A DNA stretch of 64,000 nt, taken from contig NC_088779.1 of NCBI RefSeq assembly GCF_954871325.1, positions 25,096,869 to 25,160,868 on the forward strand, given 5' to 3'. Below, in pieces: positions 48,797-62,299 of this stretch. Within the stretch, counting starts at the first letter, position 1; every line of letters starts with the position of its first letter. The stretch comes from Gordionus sp. m RMFG-2023 (lineage: Eukaryota; Nematomorpha; Gordioida; Chordodea; Parachordodidae). The notes under the pieces are model-generated. The model was not told where the DNA came from and did not search any database. It saw only the letters and a program-made list of their open reading frames with translations. The position numbers and the translations under genes were made by a program.

Positions 48797-51700
48797 ATGT
48801 CAAAATTTAATCTCCGTACTATGTCCTCTTTCGATGATATCAGAATCTCAGAGGACCCTTCCCTTCATCATCGAAATTCTCTCTCCAAAAAAGCGAGTTC
48901 ATTGAAACAAGAGAGTGCAACAATTCTGAAAAATTCTTTTTACACAGGTCAGAATTCATTCTAGAAGTGTAACTCAAATGTTTTTGATTTTCTCTGTAAT
49001 GTATAATGTTAATTTTAATAAGATCTTTAAAAATATAATTTAAATAATATATAAAGTAAACAAATAAATTATATAGGATATACATATCCTCAAATTTTAC
49101 TCACCCCAAAAAATTATAAATCATTTAAATAAGGAATTTTTTTGATATATTGGGCCTTAAAAAATAATTTTTATATTTGTATGAATAATCAGAGCATTAT
49201 TTGATTTGATTCGAAAATATTCGTTTAAATATTTTCAAAAATGAAATAATCAGAGATAATATCATATATTTTTTGAATAAATTTGTAAAAAATTTTCAGT
49301 TTAACTTAAAATATATATCATTCATAAATATTAAAACTTAAATTTTTTTAAAATTTTATGTTTAAATTTGATCAAAACCGCCTTTAATCTTCAAAGATTT
49401 AAAGATTTTTGCTCAAAAGATTTTTTTTCAAACTCTGGAAAAATTAGAATTTTAGAATTTAAATAAAATTTTAAGTATTTTTTTATTTAAATCTAAAAGT
49501 GATTTATGGATGTGTAAATAAAATTAAAAAAAATAAAATGTTCCATAAGTAACATGTTAAAATACTTACAAATAATTTTAAACATTTAAATAAGTTTTAA
49601 TATTAGGAATAGTTTCAAATATTCATGATAAATTTTGAATAATACTAAAAATTTCAAATACAATTTTGAATCATTCGATTAAATATTAATGAATAAAAAA
49701 TGATTTGACGATTAATGTATTTTATTTATTTGTATTCGTTATAAACGAATCGATCAAAATCCCACCGAATATAACAAATTATAACGAATAATTTGGTTTA
49801 GGTATAAACAGAATAATTGGGAATTTACTAATCAATTATCAATAATATTCTCTTCTTATATAAGATTAAAATGAAGAATATGGCGAATTTACTAATAAAT
49901 AAAATATTATGATTTCAGACTTAAATAATTATATCAGCTTATATTAAAAATTAGGTCTTGTGGGAAATATAGGCTAAGGCAAAGTAGTACATATTTGTAT
50001 TTCACTGAACTGGTCCTATTAGTTTATTATTATATAATAAAATTCGATATATTTGTTAACGGGCATAATTATCTATCCTAAAATCATAGTTTTATTATTT
50101 ATTAATTTAACATCATATATTTATGGCCATTTCCAAAAAGAAGGTTTTTTTCAGAGCGGTTTTTGAAGCATGTTTTCTTCGGAGGTAAGGTTACTGTTTT
50201 TTTTAAATATTAAATATAAAAAAATTTAATTCGGAAAATATATAAGATTGGTGTTATTTAGAAAAGAATTTGTGGCAAAAACATTTATAAATTCATCCAC
50301 TCAAACCCATTGTGGGGCATCTGGATCACACTTTTTGGCATAATATTTAAAATATAAAATTTTAAATTATAACCTTAGACTTAGCTCAAATACTATCTTA
50401 ATCAACGCTGTTTTTTAATTATATTGTGAACTTCTAATTACAACCTACAATTAGTAAAAGAATTTAATAGGGGAAATGTGCCATAAATGCCATGTTAGAC
50501 TGGCCACCATCCTTTAACTTTTTATCTATTGACCGATTTCTACCAAAATTGGTGAAAATGTGTATATTTATGATATGTACCTTGCCTAAGTTCATTTATT
50601 GAATAGAGAAATCCAATAAAAATATATTTTATATAAACTGCTTTCTCTTTCTAAAAAAATCAGGTTACACATATTTTTGATTGATGAAAAAATTACTAAT
50701 TTAGATAACTGATATTTTATATAAATATTATCCTTAGGGATTTAGCATTATTCACACAAAAAATTAGACTTTAAAAGTTTTATTTAATTAACATATAAAG
50801 GCTCTTAATAATAATAGAAAGGTTAGTATTGTCTGGCCATATATTGATTTGCCACAATTCGCACATCCACATATTCATATTGAAATAAAACGCCAAACAA
50901 CATTTGGTGAAATTTCAAATGATGAACAAACTTAAGAATGTTTAGCAAAAAGATAATTACCATTATATAAATGATAATAAATTGAGATATTAATAATTAA
51001 ATTAGTGTATAATTAATTTTTAATAAAAGTAAAAAATGTAGAAATATTAACATATATCTTCTACAAGTATTTCATATTGTATTATTTCATATTTATAATA
51101 AAATTCTTAAAAAATATATTATGGCCAGTTAACACATAGTATATGGTGATCTACATCGGGCTTAATTTTTCAAGCCCAGCCCGAAATTTTTTTGAAAAAG
51201 TATTGCCGGCCTGGCCCGAATCCGAAATTTAAAAAAGTTTTGTCTGCCCGACCCGAAATTTTTTCAAAAGAAATTGACTGGCCCGACTAGAATTTATTAA
51301 ATATATAAATTCATTTTTATAATTACTCAAAATAAAAGATATATGTTCTATGGCGTTTAGTTTTTACAACTAAAATCAAATATTTTTATTTTACATAAAA
51401 AATTGAACATAAAATTGTTAAGTTGAGATATATTTATAAAAAAATTTTAAAACCTCCTACTTTTGCAGATCTCTGATTATTGACTGGCCAGAACAACTTT
51501 CGACATAACCCTCAGCTAGCTCATGAACTATTTTAGATAGAACTTTGATTCATATTTTATTTTAAAGATTAATAATTAGGCTACACATTGATGTAAAATA
51601 TATTTGGTCTAATACCTTTTTTTCAAAAAAGCAAAAACATGGCCATTCAACATTTCACCTACTTATTTCATTTTCATGTGGAATTGACCATTTAAAAAAT

Positions 51701-54700
51701 AAAAATAGAGGCACAAAAAAATATAAGAGTTGAGATTTCTTTCACCTTTAGCGAATCTCAAAACAAAGAATGAAATTTTGTAGTATTATTTTTAGTTCAA
51801 AGCAATAATGGAACGATAGATTCAGTTATAAAAATATAAAAATTTTGTTAATAGTCAACCTCTATATATTTTGGAAGACCTTTAACATCAAAGCAGGTGT
51901 AAATTGCAAAATATGATAGATTAATTTATAAATTTTAATTTGCACCTTTTAATTATAAAAGGGATCTTCCCATCCTAGTAATTATAAATTACTATTACAC
52001 CTAACCTTAATATAATTTTTTTTTTTAGATTTTTTTAAAAAATCGTTCATACGGGTTTTTGATATAAATTATATAACTCTTTGCCTTGTATTTTATTTTA
52101 TATTCCTATATAACAATTATTTTGATTTATAACTTTAAAAAGAAAAGAAAAAACGTCAGAAGATAAGGCTTAATTAATTGGAATTATTTTCTCTCGTTCT
52201 TTACACAAACCACTTATTATATATTATGGTCTTCTAACTTTGAAAAAAATAATTACTATGTGTATTTTGATTTTACATGATATATTTTTTTTGGTGTTAT
52301 AACCTTATATAGTCACAAATTGATGACACATCAATTAAATTAATTGAAAAAAAAAATGTATATAAGTATACCACTAAAAAAAAAATTTTTAATCTAATTT
52401 TAAGCATTGAAAAACAATTATTTTTTATATTTTATTTTAGTATATCACGGAATAAGTGAATAGAGAAATAAAAAGATTTTAGAAAATTGCTAACGCGATT
52501 TTTTTTTTGTTTTAAAAATAAAAGAAGTCCAAAAAATAATAATAAAAAAAAATTTGGTTTCTTTCGAGATTACCACTTTAATCTATATGCCTCCTTTGCT
52601 TTTAATTGAATTTATATTAATTAAAAAAAATATATTATGAGTCAAATTATATGACTATTAAATATAATTCCCAAATGATTGTTCATACATTATCGATATT
52701 TCAGTTGTTAAAAGGGTGGCAGGGTCAACCCCCCTCCCAGGATGGTCAGAGTTACTCAGGAAAACTGATTAACTATTGTGTATTCATAAAAAATTTCCAA
52801 AGCCATTAGAAAAACTGTTCTCTAAAGAGACCATATACAGAATTTGGCTAAAATTTATTAATTTCTAAAAAACATATACTTTGTAGCCAGTTTTCCTCAA
52901 TTATATTATTTTATTCAAATTAAAGTTATATAATTATTAATTTAGATTTGCTTCCGTATAACAACGATGGCCCTAACGGGCATAGTACAAAGATCACGGA
53001 ATTATTTTTGAAACAAATTTTTGACCTAGTCATAAACTACATCAATTACGAAAATAACAGGGATTCTAAGGTTTTGGATTTTACCAAACCCGAGGATTTG
53101 ATGAAACTGATTGATTTCAACATTCCAGATGGTTCCACAAATAACGAAGATACTAGTAAGAAGGGCAAAAAACATATTAAAAGTTTGTCGGATGTGATAG
53201 AGCTCTGCAACTTAGTACTTAAATATCAAGTTAAAACAGGTAACCTAATTTAATATTAATTATTACTCATCCTTCTTGATAACATATAGGCGGTGTTAAT
53301 TTTGTATAAGGTAGGGGGTCATTTTTATAAAATTCAAATTAAGAGTATTATAACGTAAGAGACGTCACATACCTTTTTATTTATTCAGTGGATGCTTAAG
53401 TAACTAAATTTTTTAATTATAGGGTACTCATTTAAAAAATGGTCTAGATAAGCTAATTTCAAAATTTGATATAATAAATGCTGCTGTTTAATCAATTTTA
53501 GGGGTGCTTTTGAAAATACTTTAGGAACATATAATCATTTTAAATTATTTTTTCGGTAAAATATAATTATCCAAAATTATAAACAGATTTCTATTTATAA
53601 ATTATAAATGCAATCTCTTTACATAAACAACAAGTTATAACGATAAAGTATTCAGCTATAATAATAAGCCCAAAATATGATATATATATTTATGCTATCA
53701 TTTTATAAGGGCATCCCCGGTTCTACAATCAATTAACAAGTGGATTAGATATCTTAAGTTTAGCCGGAGAGATTTTAACCGCCGTGACTAATTCCAACAT
53801 GTAACAACTCATTTTTATATAATTTTATGTTTAGTTTTAATAGCATTTAAATTCTTTAATAGGTATATTCGTATTTTTATACATTTATAATTTTATGTTA
53901 TATCAGTTGATTACCAACTATTTTCTCGCATAATTATTAGTCATTTGTAAAAAGAAATTGACTACGTTTTTCATTTTTTAATATACTTTCCATTCAGGAT
54001 AGAAGTTGATTTTTAAGAATATGAATATTGTAAATCATTAACTACAAGAAATATCTATAATATCTATATATATTTTTTTTAGGTTCACATACGAGATTTC
54101 CCCGGTGTATGTCCTCATGGAACAATTTGTGATTAATAAAATGTGCGAAATCATTGGATTTCATAATGCTGATGGGATATTTTCACCTGGTAAATTGTGT
54201 TTATAATTTAATAAAAACTTGATTCACTTATTAAAGGTGGAACTATCTCTAATTTGTATGCTGTGGTATGTGCTAGATACTGGTCTAACCCATCGACTAA
54301 GCAACGGGGAAATTTTTCATTGGATAAACGTTTAATTATTTTCACTTCTCAGCACGTAAATATTATTCAACAATTTATATATTTTAAAAATAATATATGA
54401 ATATAAAACTATCAATCGAATAATGAAGAGCCATTATTCCATCAAAGGAGCTGCGGCGGTGTCAGGAATCGGAACAGATAATCTAATCATCATTGAATGC
54501 GATGAAAAGTATAATCTAAATAATTCAGAAAAAATTATAATGAATATAAAAAAATAATCATATTTCAGAGGTCACATGTTGATCAAAGATTTGGAACAAA
54601 AAATTATAGAGCATTTGAAAAAAGGGAACCGTCCGTTAATGGTTAACGCTACTTCTGGAACCACGGTTTATGGGAGTTTCGATTTATTAGAACCTATCGG

Positions 54701-57700
54701 TGATATGTGTCGCAAATACGGTTTATGGTTTCACGTGGACGTAAAAATCATAATACCTTCATTTTTTAATTGCCTTATATTTTTACTAAAAATAAAAATT
54801 ATTATATTATGATATAATTTATATTCTTTATAGGAAGGATAAGAGTTAAATTTATTTATACATAGGGGGCTCGTTTATGATAATGGCAAATATTGCGATG
54901 CCGCTTGAAGCGGTGCAAAATTTAAAACAGAGAAACTTTTACGCGAATTTTTATCAGTGCTAATAGGTTTTATAATCGAAACCAGATGAACATTCGCGAA
55001 TACTATAGCGCGAATACTATAGCGCGAAGACTCTATCTAGATATCATGTATAGCTAAATATTTTAGCGCGAACATTTTGGGGCGAATACATGACAGCAAA
55101 ACTTTTATAAAAAAAACGCTAATTTTTTTTTATAACGAAGAAATTATAACAAAACCCAAAATGCGAAGATAATATAGTGGATAAAACTATTTAACAAATT
55201 TATTACTACGAAGTTAATATCGTTGAAAACCATAGCGAGGAAGCAATATCGGAATAATTAGTGTCTATTTTATTAAACATTTATTTTAAAAACCATATTA
55301 ATTATATGTTTTTTAAAAATAAGTTGAAAGATCGATGATATCGCTTTTAAATAATTTTAACCTTAATAAATTGTGATAAGAATTCTTGAGTTTAGAATTG
55401 GCTTGAAAAATATATTACATAAATATAATTTATGATGCTACCCTATATATGCTTTTCCTTGAGGTTCTATTTTATAAGAGAGCGCAATAAAAACCCAAGT
55501 TTTAAGAATATATTATTTATTGAATTCATTATTTGATCTTTAATGGTGAAAGTCTGGCTGGCGCCAATATTTTGCCATATTACTAATAAGGCAAAATAAG
55601 TTATTAGTATTTAGTATTTCACCATTCAGTTTTGCGTCACTAAACTAAAACCGAGTTATATAAAAAGCTAACTATAAACTATAACGTCATGTCTTATAGA
55701 TTGTATTTATCTGATTTTGAATCGCGATTCAAAAATTAATTGCATCTATAGCATTTTCTGTTTTCATATTAATTTGTGTTTAATAATCTAATCATTTATA
55801 TTCCGATATTGGGACACTGGACAAGTATCTAGTGTCGTTAAAAAGCTCGATTCGGGTCTATTTTAAAAAAAGATCCAATTAAGATTATAACTAAAATAAC
55901 ATTATGTAAGCCAAATGATTTTGCTCATAGCTGGCAAAAATGCTTGGACATTTATTTACCGAATCTCGATTACATAATAATATTTTAGCTAGAATCTTAA
56001 TCGGGTCATTTTAAAAAATCTACCCAAACAATACTACAAGTATCAAATCAATTATAAATTCCTTATAATATTGTCTAAATTTTTACATTATAAAAAGCAG
56101 AGACCTGCAGGCAGGGACTTATTTTAATTTTTTAAATTTACCCGGGCCGGGCCTGAAAAATCTTTTAAAAAAATATCCGAGGCCTTATATTTTAAAACCA
56201 AATATTTGAAATCGCCATTGTTAGCTGTAAAAATCAAAAAAAAAATATTTTATAAAAATCCGGACCATGCCTGAAAATTTTTTATAAAAAATAACCCGGG
56301 CTGGCCAGGAAATTATATAAAAAATAACCCGGGCTGGGCCGAAAATTTTTTTAAAAAAAATATCCGGGCCGGGCGGGCCGTACAAATGGTACCTCTGCAG
56401 GTCTCTGATAAAAAGGATGAAATATATTTAAAATTAAACAATATGTTAAAGATTACAAGGGATAGTTTTTAAATTTACTTAATTTTACTAATTACTTATC
56501 AAATCTGACAGATGGGATTAAAAATAATTTCACTGAGTTGATAATTCTTTATTATACTTTTAAGTTCCCGGAATTTAGAAAAAGGAACAACAATTTACTT
56601 GAAGAAATAAGAAATTTGAATAAAATGAGATTCACTTTTCTTAGAAACAATAATGCATTAAATTTTTTTTAAAAAAATAACTTAAAAAATTTTAATAAAA
56701 TATTCTAAGAAAATCAAAAAATTTTACTTAACAAAAATCGTCGATGATATTTTTTTAAAAAACTTACAAAATAAGTAAAAATTCTTCGTTTTCAGTATTT
56801 TTAATCCTGAATTAAGTAAGAAAATTTTTTAAGCATTTCAGATTAAATTATTTTCAAAAATCATGTTATTAAAATGGGGGGGGGGCGTAGTTAGATAAAT
56901 TTATTGGGGAGGTCACATTTAAGCCAACTTTTTCTAATTTAATTAGCAATAAGTAACGAAATATCCTTAAAACATTTAGTGGTTGTGATTTATGAATTCA
57001 TGTGGGTAAATTATTATTTATATTGTTTATCTTTTAATAAATATATTATCAGTATATACATTATTTCGTGGTAATGCTTTCTCGATAATGACAACTAAAA
57101 TACATTCGTTGTAAGAAAAAAAAATTAGTTATAAAGAGCTTGCGATAAAAGTTTTCGTTAAAATGAATTCACGGTTTTGGGTTTCGTTGAAGGGTTTCGC
57201 GATATTATCTTAGCTCTTAAATTCCTTCGCAATAAACAAAATTATCGATAAAAGCTTGGCTAAAATTTGTTTCGTAATAAGATTTTTGCCTAAATGACCT
57301 GAAACGAAGCTATCGTTTATCTATGAATACGCATAGTTTATGTCTCCACTATAGGCGATGCATTAGTTTTCTCGAACAGATTTAGCCAATTAAAATGTTG
57401 GGCAAATTTTTTTTTATATCAGCTTCGATATTTGGTTCTTTTTAAAAAATGTTATAAACGTTTTTTTTGTATTATTCTTATAGGCGTCATGGGGTGGTGG
57501 AGCTCTATTGTCACGTAACCACAGAAATTTATTGAAAGGGATAGAAATGTAATTCTTTCCTAATATCTAAATAATTTTCTAATTTTATTTTACAATACAG
57601 GGCAGATTCCGTTACTTGGAACCCTCATAAATTAATGGGTGCTTTATTACAATGTTCAGCTTTTCTAATCAAACACAAAGTTTACCAAAAAAAAAAATAT

Positions 57701-60700
57701 TTGATAAAAAAATTTTTTTAACTCAATTTTATTATATTTTGATATTATATTTATACCTGATTGCTAGTCTAGTTATTTGATGTGCTGCATAATAATGAAT
57801 AATATTATAACATTACTGAAATGATCGAAATTGGATTTTAAGAATAAATTAAGCTCTCAAAAGCTTAATTTATGAATAAAAATTTTGCTGCCAAAAAAAT
57901 AAAGAAAAATAGGAAATGGCTTTGGATATTTAATTTTAATATGTAATAAGGAGTAAAATATTACCAGAAAAAAAACGAAAATATTCAGGTTTGGACAAAT
58001 AGCCTAAAAATTAAAATCATTTTTTATTTTAAATAATATGAATAAAATATAGTGGAAAAGATACTCAATTCAAAATCGCCATTATATCGTTTTCTATATA
58101 TAAATAAACTTAGAAATTTAACGAACGAATAGGAAAAGCTCTGAGTTATCATCTTGAATTGATTTGTATTTTTTAAAATGAAATTGTTACATGTCGTGTT
58201 GTTAAAAGGCTCATTTTAAGCCGATTTTTTAAAACGGCTAACTAAATATTTTAGTCAGAAAAAATTATGCCTAAGCCTCGAGATTTCGTTAATATATGTT
58301 TAGACCGTTGTTCCTTTAATGAGCAAAATCTTCAGGTTTGCTTAATATTTTCTGGATGGAATATCAAGTTAGCCGTTTTTAAAAATTGGCTCAAAATGAG
58401 CCGTTTAACAAAACTAGTTACATGCTTAATTTATAGGGCCTCTTATATGAGTGCAATCAAATGTGTGCAGACTACTTATTTCAAAAGGATAAACCATACG
58501 ATGTTAATTACGACACCGGGGATAAATCAATTCAATGTGGTAGACATGTAGATGTTTTAAAACTATGGATTATGTGGCAGGCAAAGGTTGAATTCGAATA
58601 TTTTTTTAAAAAAGATGACAAATGTATAATTAAAATATTTAAAGGGAATGTTTGGATTCGAAAAGCAAATAGATTATCTATGGGATATGACCAAGTAATT
58701 AAATTTTTACTAAAGTATAAATTCTTTAATAAAAACAATATGTAGATTTTTTGTGGATGCAATCAAAGATCGAGAAGGTTTCGAATTAATAATTGAAGAA
58801 GTACGTACAATTGTTAAAATGTATTAAATGGATAATAATGACTAACATTATATTTTCGCATATTTTGATCTGGTCCGCCAGCTCAGTCTAAAGACTCTAG
58901 ATATTTAGCCATTAATGCCCATCTTCCTCCCCAGATTACTAAAATATGAAATGAAGATTTGTTAATGTTAACAAAGGGATATCGCCTCTGAGTTATCCCA
59001 TAGATATTCAATGTGTACCCCCCCCCCTTCTCGTTAGTGGGTTCTTTAGCTGGGCGCGGCCTAGATCTAAAAATTGGTCAGCAGAGTAAAAAGACTGAAG
59101 GATCTATTTTAAAAAAATTTTAATCTACTAGTTACAAACAATTTAATTAATAAGACCTGGATATTAAACTTGATGTAGACAAATCTATGAATAATGACTA
59201 AACACCAAACAGAAATTCTATTACACGAGAAAATTTTTTTGATAATAGATGGAACTAAGAGAAATTCTATATATATATGGTAATGGGCAAATACTGCAAA
59301 AAAAACGAAACCAAATAACAGCTATAAAAACGGAAAAAATCTTAGGAATAAAAATACATCAGAAATAAGACTTGGGGAAAAAAAATAGTGGATAAATGGT
59401 TTCAAAATTGATATTTTAAAATTAAAACAACTAAAAGCAATAATATTTAAGGTCATGTATATTATTAAGCTTTTACCATGGTAGAGCACAATTCTCCCGA
59501 GACCCGAATAGGGTGGGACTTGACTTGAGCTTAAAAATGTAAAAAATTGGACAAAGGGCTGGGGCATTTATAGAACTTTGTCCCTGAAAATTGTTATTCT
59601 TTAGAGGGCATACTTGATCCATAAAATAAAAATAGATCGAACAGGATTGGACCGATATTTCATACTTTCTTACTATCAATTAACTATTATTTTACTTTAT
59701 AAGCCTGAATGCACAAACGTATGTTTTTGGTATTTGCCTCCATCAATCAGGGATATGAAAGAAAGTGAAGAAAAATATGCCTTACTAGAAAAGGTTTATT
59801 TTTAAAGTTGATATTCTAAATTTTTATTTATTAAAGACTTTAGCGATGATGAAATAAGTATAAATTAAAAATTCTGATAGAAAGTGAATGCGTTTAATTT
59901 TTAAAAGATTATGTGCAGAACATCTTAATTTATTTAGATCTATCCCTGCCATTTGAATTGATTTAGGAACATTATCTATAATTATAGATTTGATTTCTAT
60001 TAATTATCTACCAAAAGTGATCTCCAACCTAAACATAATTCTTGCTAAATTATCGGACAATTTTGCATATTCTATATTTAAATGAAAATTCTTCTGTTTA
60101 TTTTAGTGTCTCTGATTTAAAGAGTGATTGTAATATAACCGTAAAACATTAATATCAATCTATGAGATGTTTTTATATTTAAAAAATTATATTTAAAAAG
60201 GAGCTCAAAATTGGTCCTCATTAACTAAATAATGTACCTAAGCAATACATTGCTATAGATGATATGAAAATTGATATCGCGCTTTAATTGCTATTTTAAT
60301 ATATAAAAGTTTGAAATAAAAGGTAAGGAGAGGAAATATAAACTTGAGAAAAAAACTGAGGTCATTTTATGAAGTATAACATAATCTCTAACACTCGACA
60401 GGAAAGAAAATTTGGTTCAAAAGAGCAAATTTTATCATAAACCACTCGTATTTTTTAGATTTCCTTAATAATAATCAATATATATTTATATTTATCTATG
60501 TCCGTAATGATTTAAGATATTAAATTTATCATTTATATAAATAAATAGGGATTCAGGTCTATGAATACATCTTCCATTTTAATTCATTTATGATTAGTTG
60601 ACTGACAATTGGTTTAGTTTAAAATTTTTTATATACATTTTTTCTCCATTATTTTTTTTTTGGTTTAGATTAAAACACTGACATCTATCGTGCATAAATA

Positions 60701-61166
60701 TTGATCCAATTTATCAGATCCGATTATTGTTTTTTATAGGTCCGAGTTGGGTATTAATTCTTTTATAAGTCCATGTCTGATCTAAAAAGGTAATGAAAAA
60801 ATATTGGACTGCAAATAAAAGGTAAGATTTTTCTTCTATGGCAAACCGGAAAAATTATGATCAATATAGGACTCAGAATCTATACTCGGATAAAGAATGT
60901 ATTGAATTACGTTAGTAACATGAATTTCTTAGATAGAACATTGACCGATAATTTCATTTTCATTTTTTTATCATTTCTTTTATTAGGTTGCCCCAATTAT
61001 AAAATGTAAGATGATGGAAGATGGAACTATGATGATAGGCTACCAGCCTTTACTCGATAAAGTGAATTTTTTCAGGATGATAATCTCGAATCCGGCCGTA
61101 GTAAAAGAAGATTTGATTTTCGTAGTTGAAGAAGTCGAAAGATTAGGGCGAAATATAGTCTTTTAA
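48797..61166 (+). CDS. GAD: Glutamate decarboxylase (PLP-dependent)
   Basis: Fourteen coding exons: 48797-48947, 52946-53239, 53710-53800, 54083-54189, 54237-54355, 54429-54508, 54569-54740, 57484-57548, 57601-57679, 58437-58586, 58645-58694, 58746-58800, 59704-59793 and 60987-61166. They total 1683 nt (560 residues). It decarboxylates glutamate to GABA in the cytosol of neurons. Landmarks: DLLP at 51-54; RFYNQLTSG and [20 protein letters not shown] (H256, cofactor stacking); HVD (D338, binds the pyridine nitrogen); TWNPHK with K370, the PLP-binding lysine; and the catalytic loop [11 protein letters not shown] followed by [10 protein letters not shown], keeping the tyrosine typical of GAD. 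The C-terminus is [10 protein letters not shown] to RLGRNIVF. Exon 1 was chosen because its phase gives GAT before LLP; a second in-frame ATG is at 48821. The exon 1 start is less certain than the rest. Confidence 0.93.
50470..51658. mobile_element. Dispersed repeat, copy 2, in GAD intron 1
   Basis: The left end GGGGAAATGTGCCATAAATG and the right end CATTTCACC form imperfect inverted repeats, both next to TA, so a TA target is possible. It shares blocks with 18119-19178. A GC-rich CAGAG-type MITE is nested within it at about 51150-51475. No coding sequence was seen. Confidence 0.65.
51150..51475. mobile_element. GC-rich hAT-like MITE nested in the intron-1 repeat
   Basis: It has AAGCCCAGCCCG and TGCCCGACCCG runs and ends TTTTGCAGATCTCTG. 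The other copy of the host repeat (near 19055) lacks it and reads straight through a single TATTGACTGGC, giving an empty site. Confidence 0.65.
55830..56036. mobile_element. hAT MITE (family B), intact, in GAD intron 6
   Basis: It begins TAGTGTCGTTAAAAAGCTCG and ends AACAATACTA. Both flanks are exactly CAAGTATC (55822-55829 and 56037-56044). The interior is palindromic, with TTAAGATTATA and its complement, so the 207 bp element can fold on itself. Confidence 0.9.
56098..56407. mobile_element. GC-rich hAT-like MITE, intact, in GAD intron 6
   Basis: The ends CAGAGACCTGCAGG and CTGCAGGTCTCTG are inverted repeats. Both flanks are exactly ATAAAAAG (56090-56097 and 56408-56415). CCCGGGC/GGGCC motifs recur on both sides. 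It is 310 bp with no coding sequence and is the reference copy for the family. Confidence 0.93.
58194..58416. mobile_element. hAT MITE (family A) in the intron before GAD exon 10
   Basis: It runs from TCGTGTTGTTAAAAGGCTC to GAGCCGTTTAACAAAACTA. Both flanks are GTTACATG (58186-58193 and 58417-58424). The right end lies only 20 bp before the exon at 58437, so it sits inside the 3' splice region and may supply part of it. Confidence 0.9.
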
Positions 61167-62299
61167 TCTTTATTTGTATATATAATTTTATTTTAATGGT
61201 TTATTTATTAATGTTAAGTCAGTCTAACTTAAATAGTTATATTTTATGTCTATTTTTTATTTTATATAAGTCCTTTTTATTAGGGAATGGTTTGCACCCT
61301 AAAAATATATAAATTAAATTATATCTAAACTAACCATGACTAAAAATTGGTATATTAATGTCATTTTGTAATAGCCACTAATGCAATAATTTGTATGAAA
61401 TGGGTATGAACTGCATTACCTTTTATTTTCTTTACCTAATTAAATTTAGATAAATAAAAATTGTAGATTTAAAAAATAATAGTATATTATGTCTTCCTCT
61501 ATATTGCGCATCTACACAAAATATTTATTAATTTAAATATGTAATCGAAAGTAAATGAATTTAAGCAATAAATACTTAAAATTATCGTAAATATTTATTA
61601 TTTTCCAAATATATATTATATAAAATAGATTATTTATACACATTATTTTACTAGTAGTTAGGAGAATATATATATATACACTGCACTTTATTATACAATT
61701 TACAATTATATTATTACCTTTTATGTAAAGGTTTGTTGTATTTATCAAAATGTTTATATATAACATAAATTATTTAAATGTAAAGATATTGTGGTCTAAT
61801 CAATAAAATTAAAAGAGTTCAAATCTACATCGTTAATTATTATAAAAAATTTGGAAATGGTTTAATATTTATAACATTGTTTTGTAATTTTTTTGGGAAC
61901 GAGTGACCCTACCCGGGGACGAGCAAGCCTTTGCTCGGGGCTATTATAAGCTCTGCTTAATTTTCCACATAAATGTTATATATTTTTTATTATTACATAA
62001 TTAATGATTTAAAGCATAAAAGTAATATATATCATTCATAAACAAAAAAACGAGAAGATTATTCACAATCTCTGTAAATAAAAAAGGTATTAAAATTGCA
62101 ATAGCTTCTATGTGACCATTTACGAAATTGAAACGTCTTGGTTGCTATGATATCTGTAATAATTTTTTTTTTGCAAACTAATAATTATTTTTCTTATTAA
62201 TAACATTTTTTCATTTTTTTCTTTTATTTGCTCTCTCCATGACTTTTTTTTTATGGCCTAGATGTTAAATAGCAGAATATTGTTTATTTTTGCTTCCAG
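61167..62299. other. GAD 3' flank, no further gene seen
   Basis: AT-rich with no supported frame. A short GC-richer patch at 61903-61945 (ACCCGGGGACGAGC and TGCTCGGGGC) contains imperfect inverted copies of GACGAGCAAGC; its meaning is unknown. Confidence 0.4.
61453..61458 (+). terminator. Candidate polyadenylation signal of GAD
   Basis: An AATAAA hexamer lies 287 nt after the stop codon. Other A/T-rich near-matches exist, so the choice is weak. Confidence 0.25.

Noticed and set aside
48840-49085. Minus-strand 81-residue frame over GAD exon 1
   Set aside because: It is antisense to an exon whose phase and DLLP junction fit GAD exactly; no motif on the minus strand.
58267-58762. Overlapping open frames around GAD exon 10 (58267-58551, 58532-58762)
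   Set aside because: They are shadows: one runs through a MITE and the other is antisense. The frame that matches GAD is 58437-58586.
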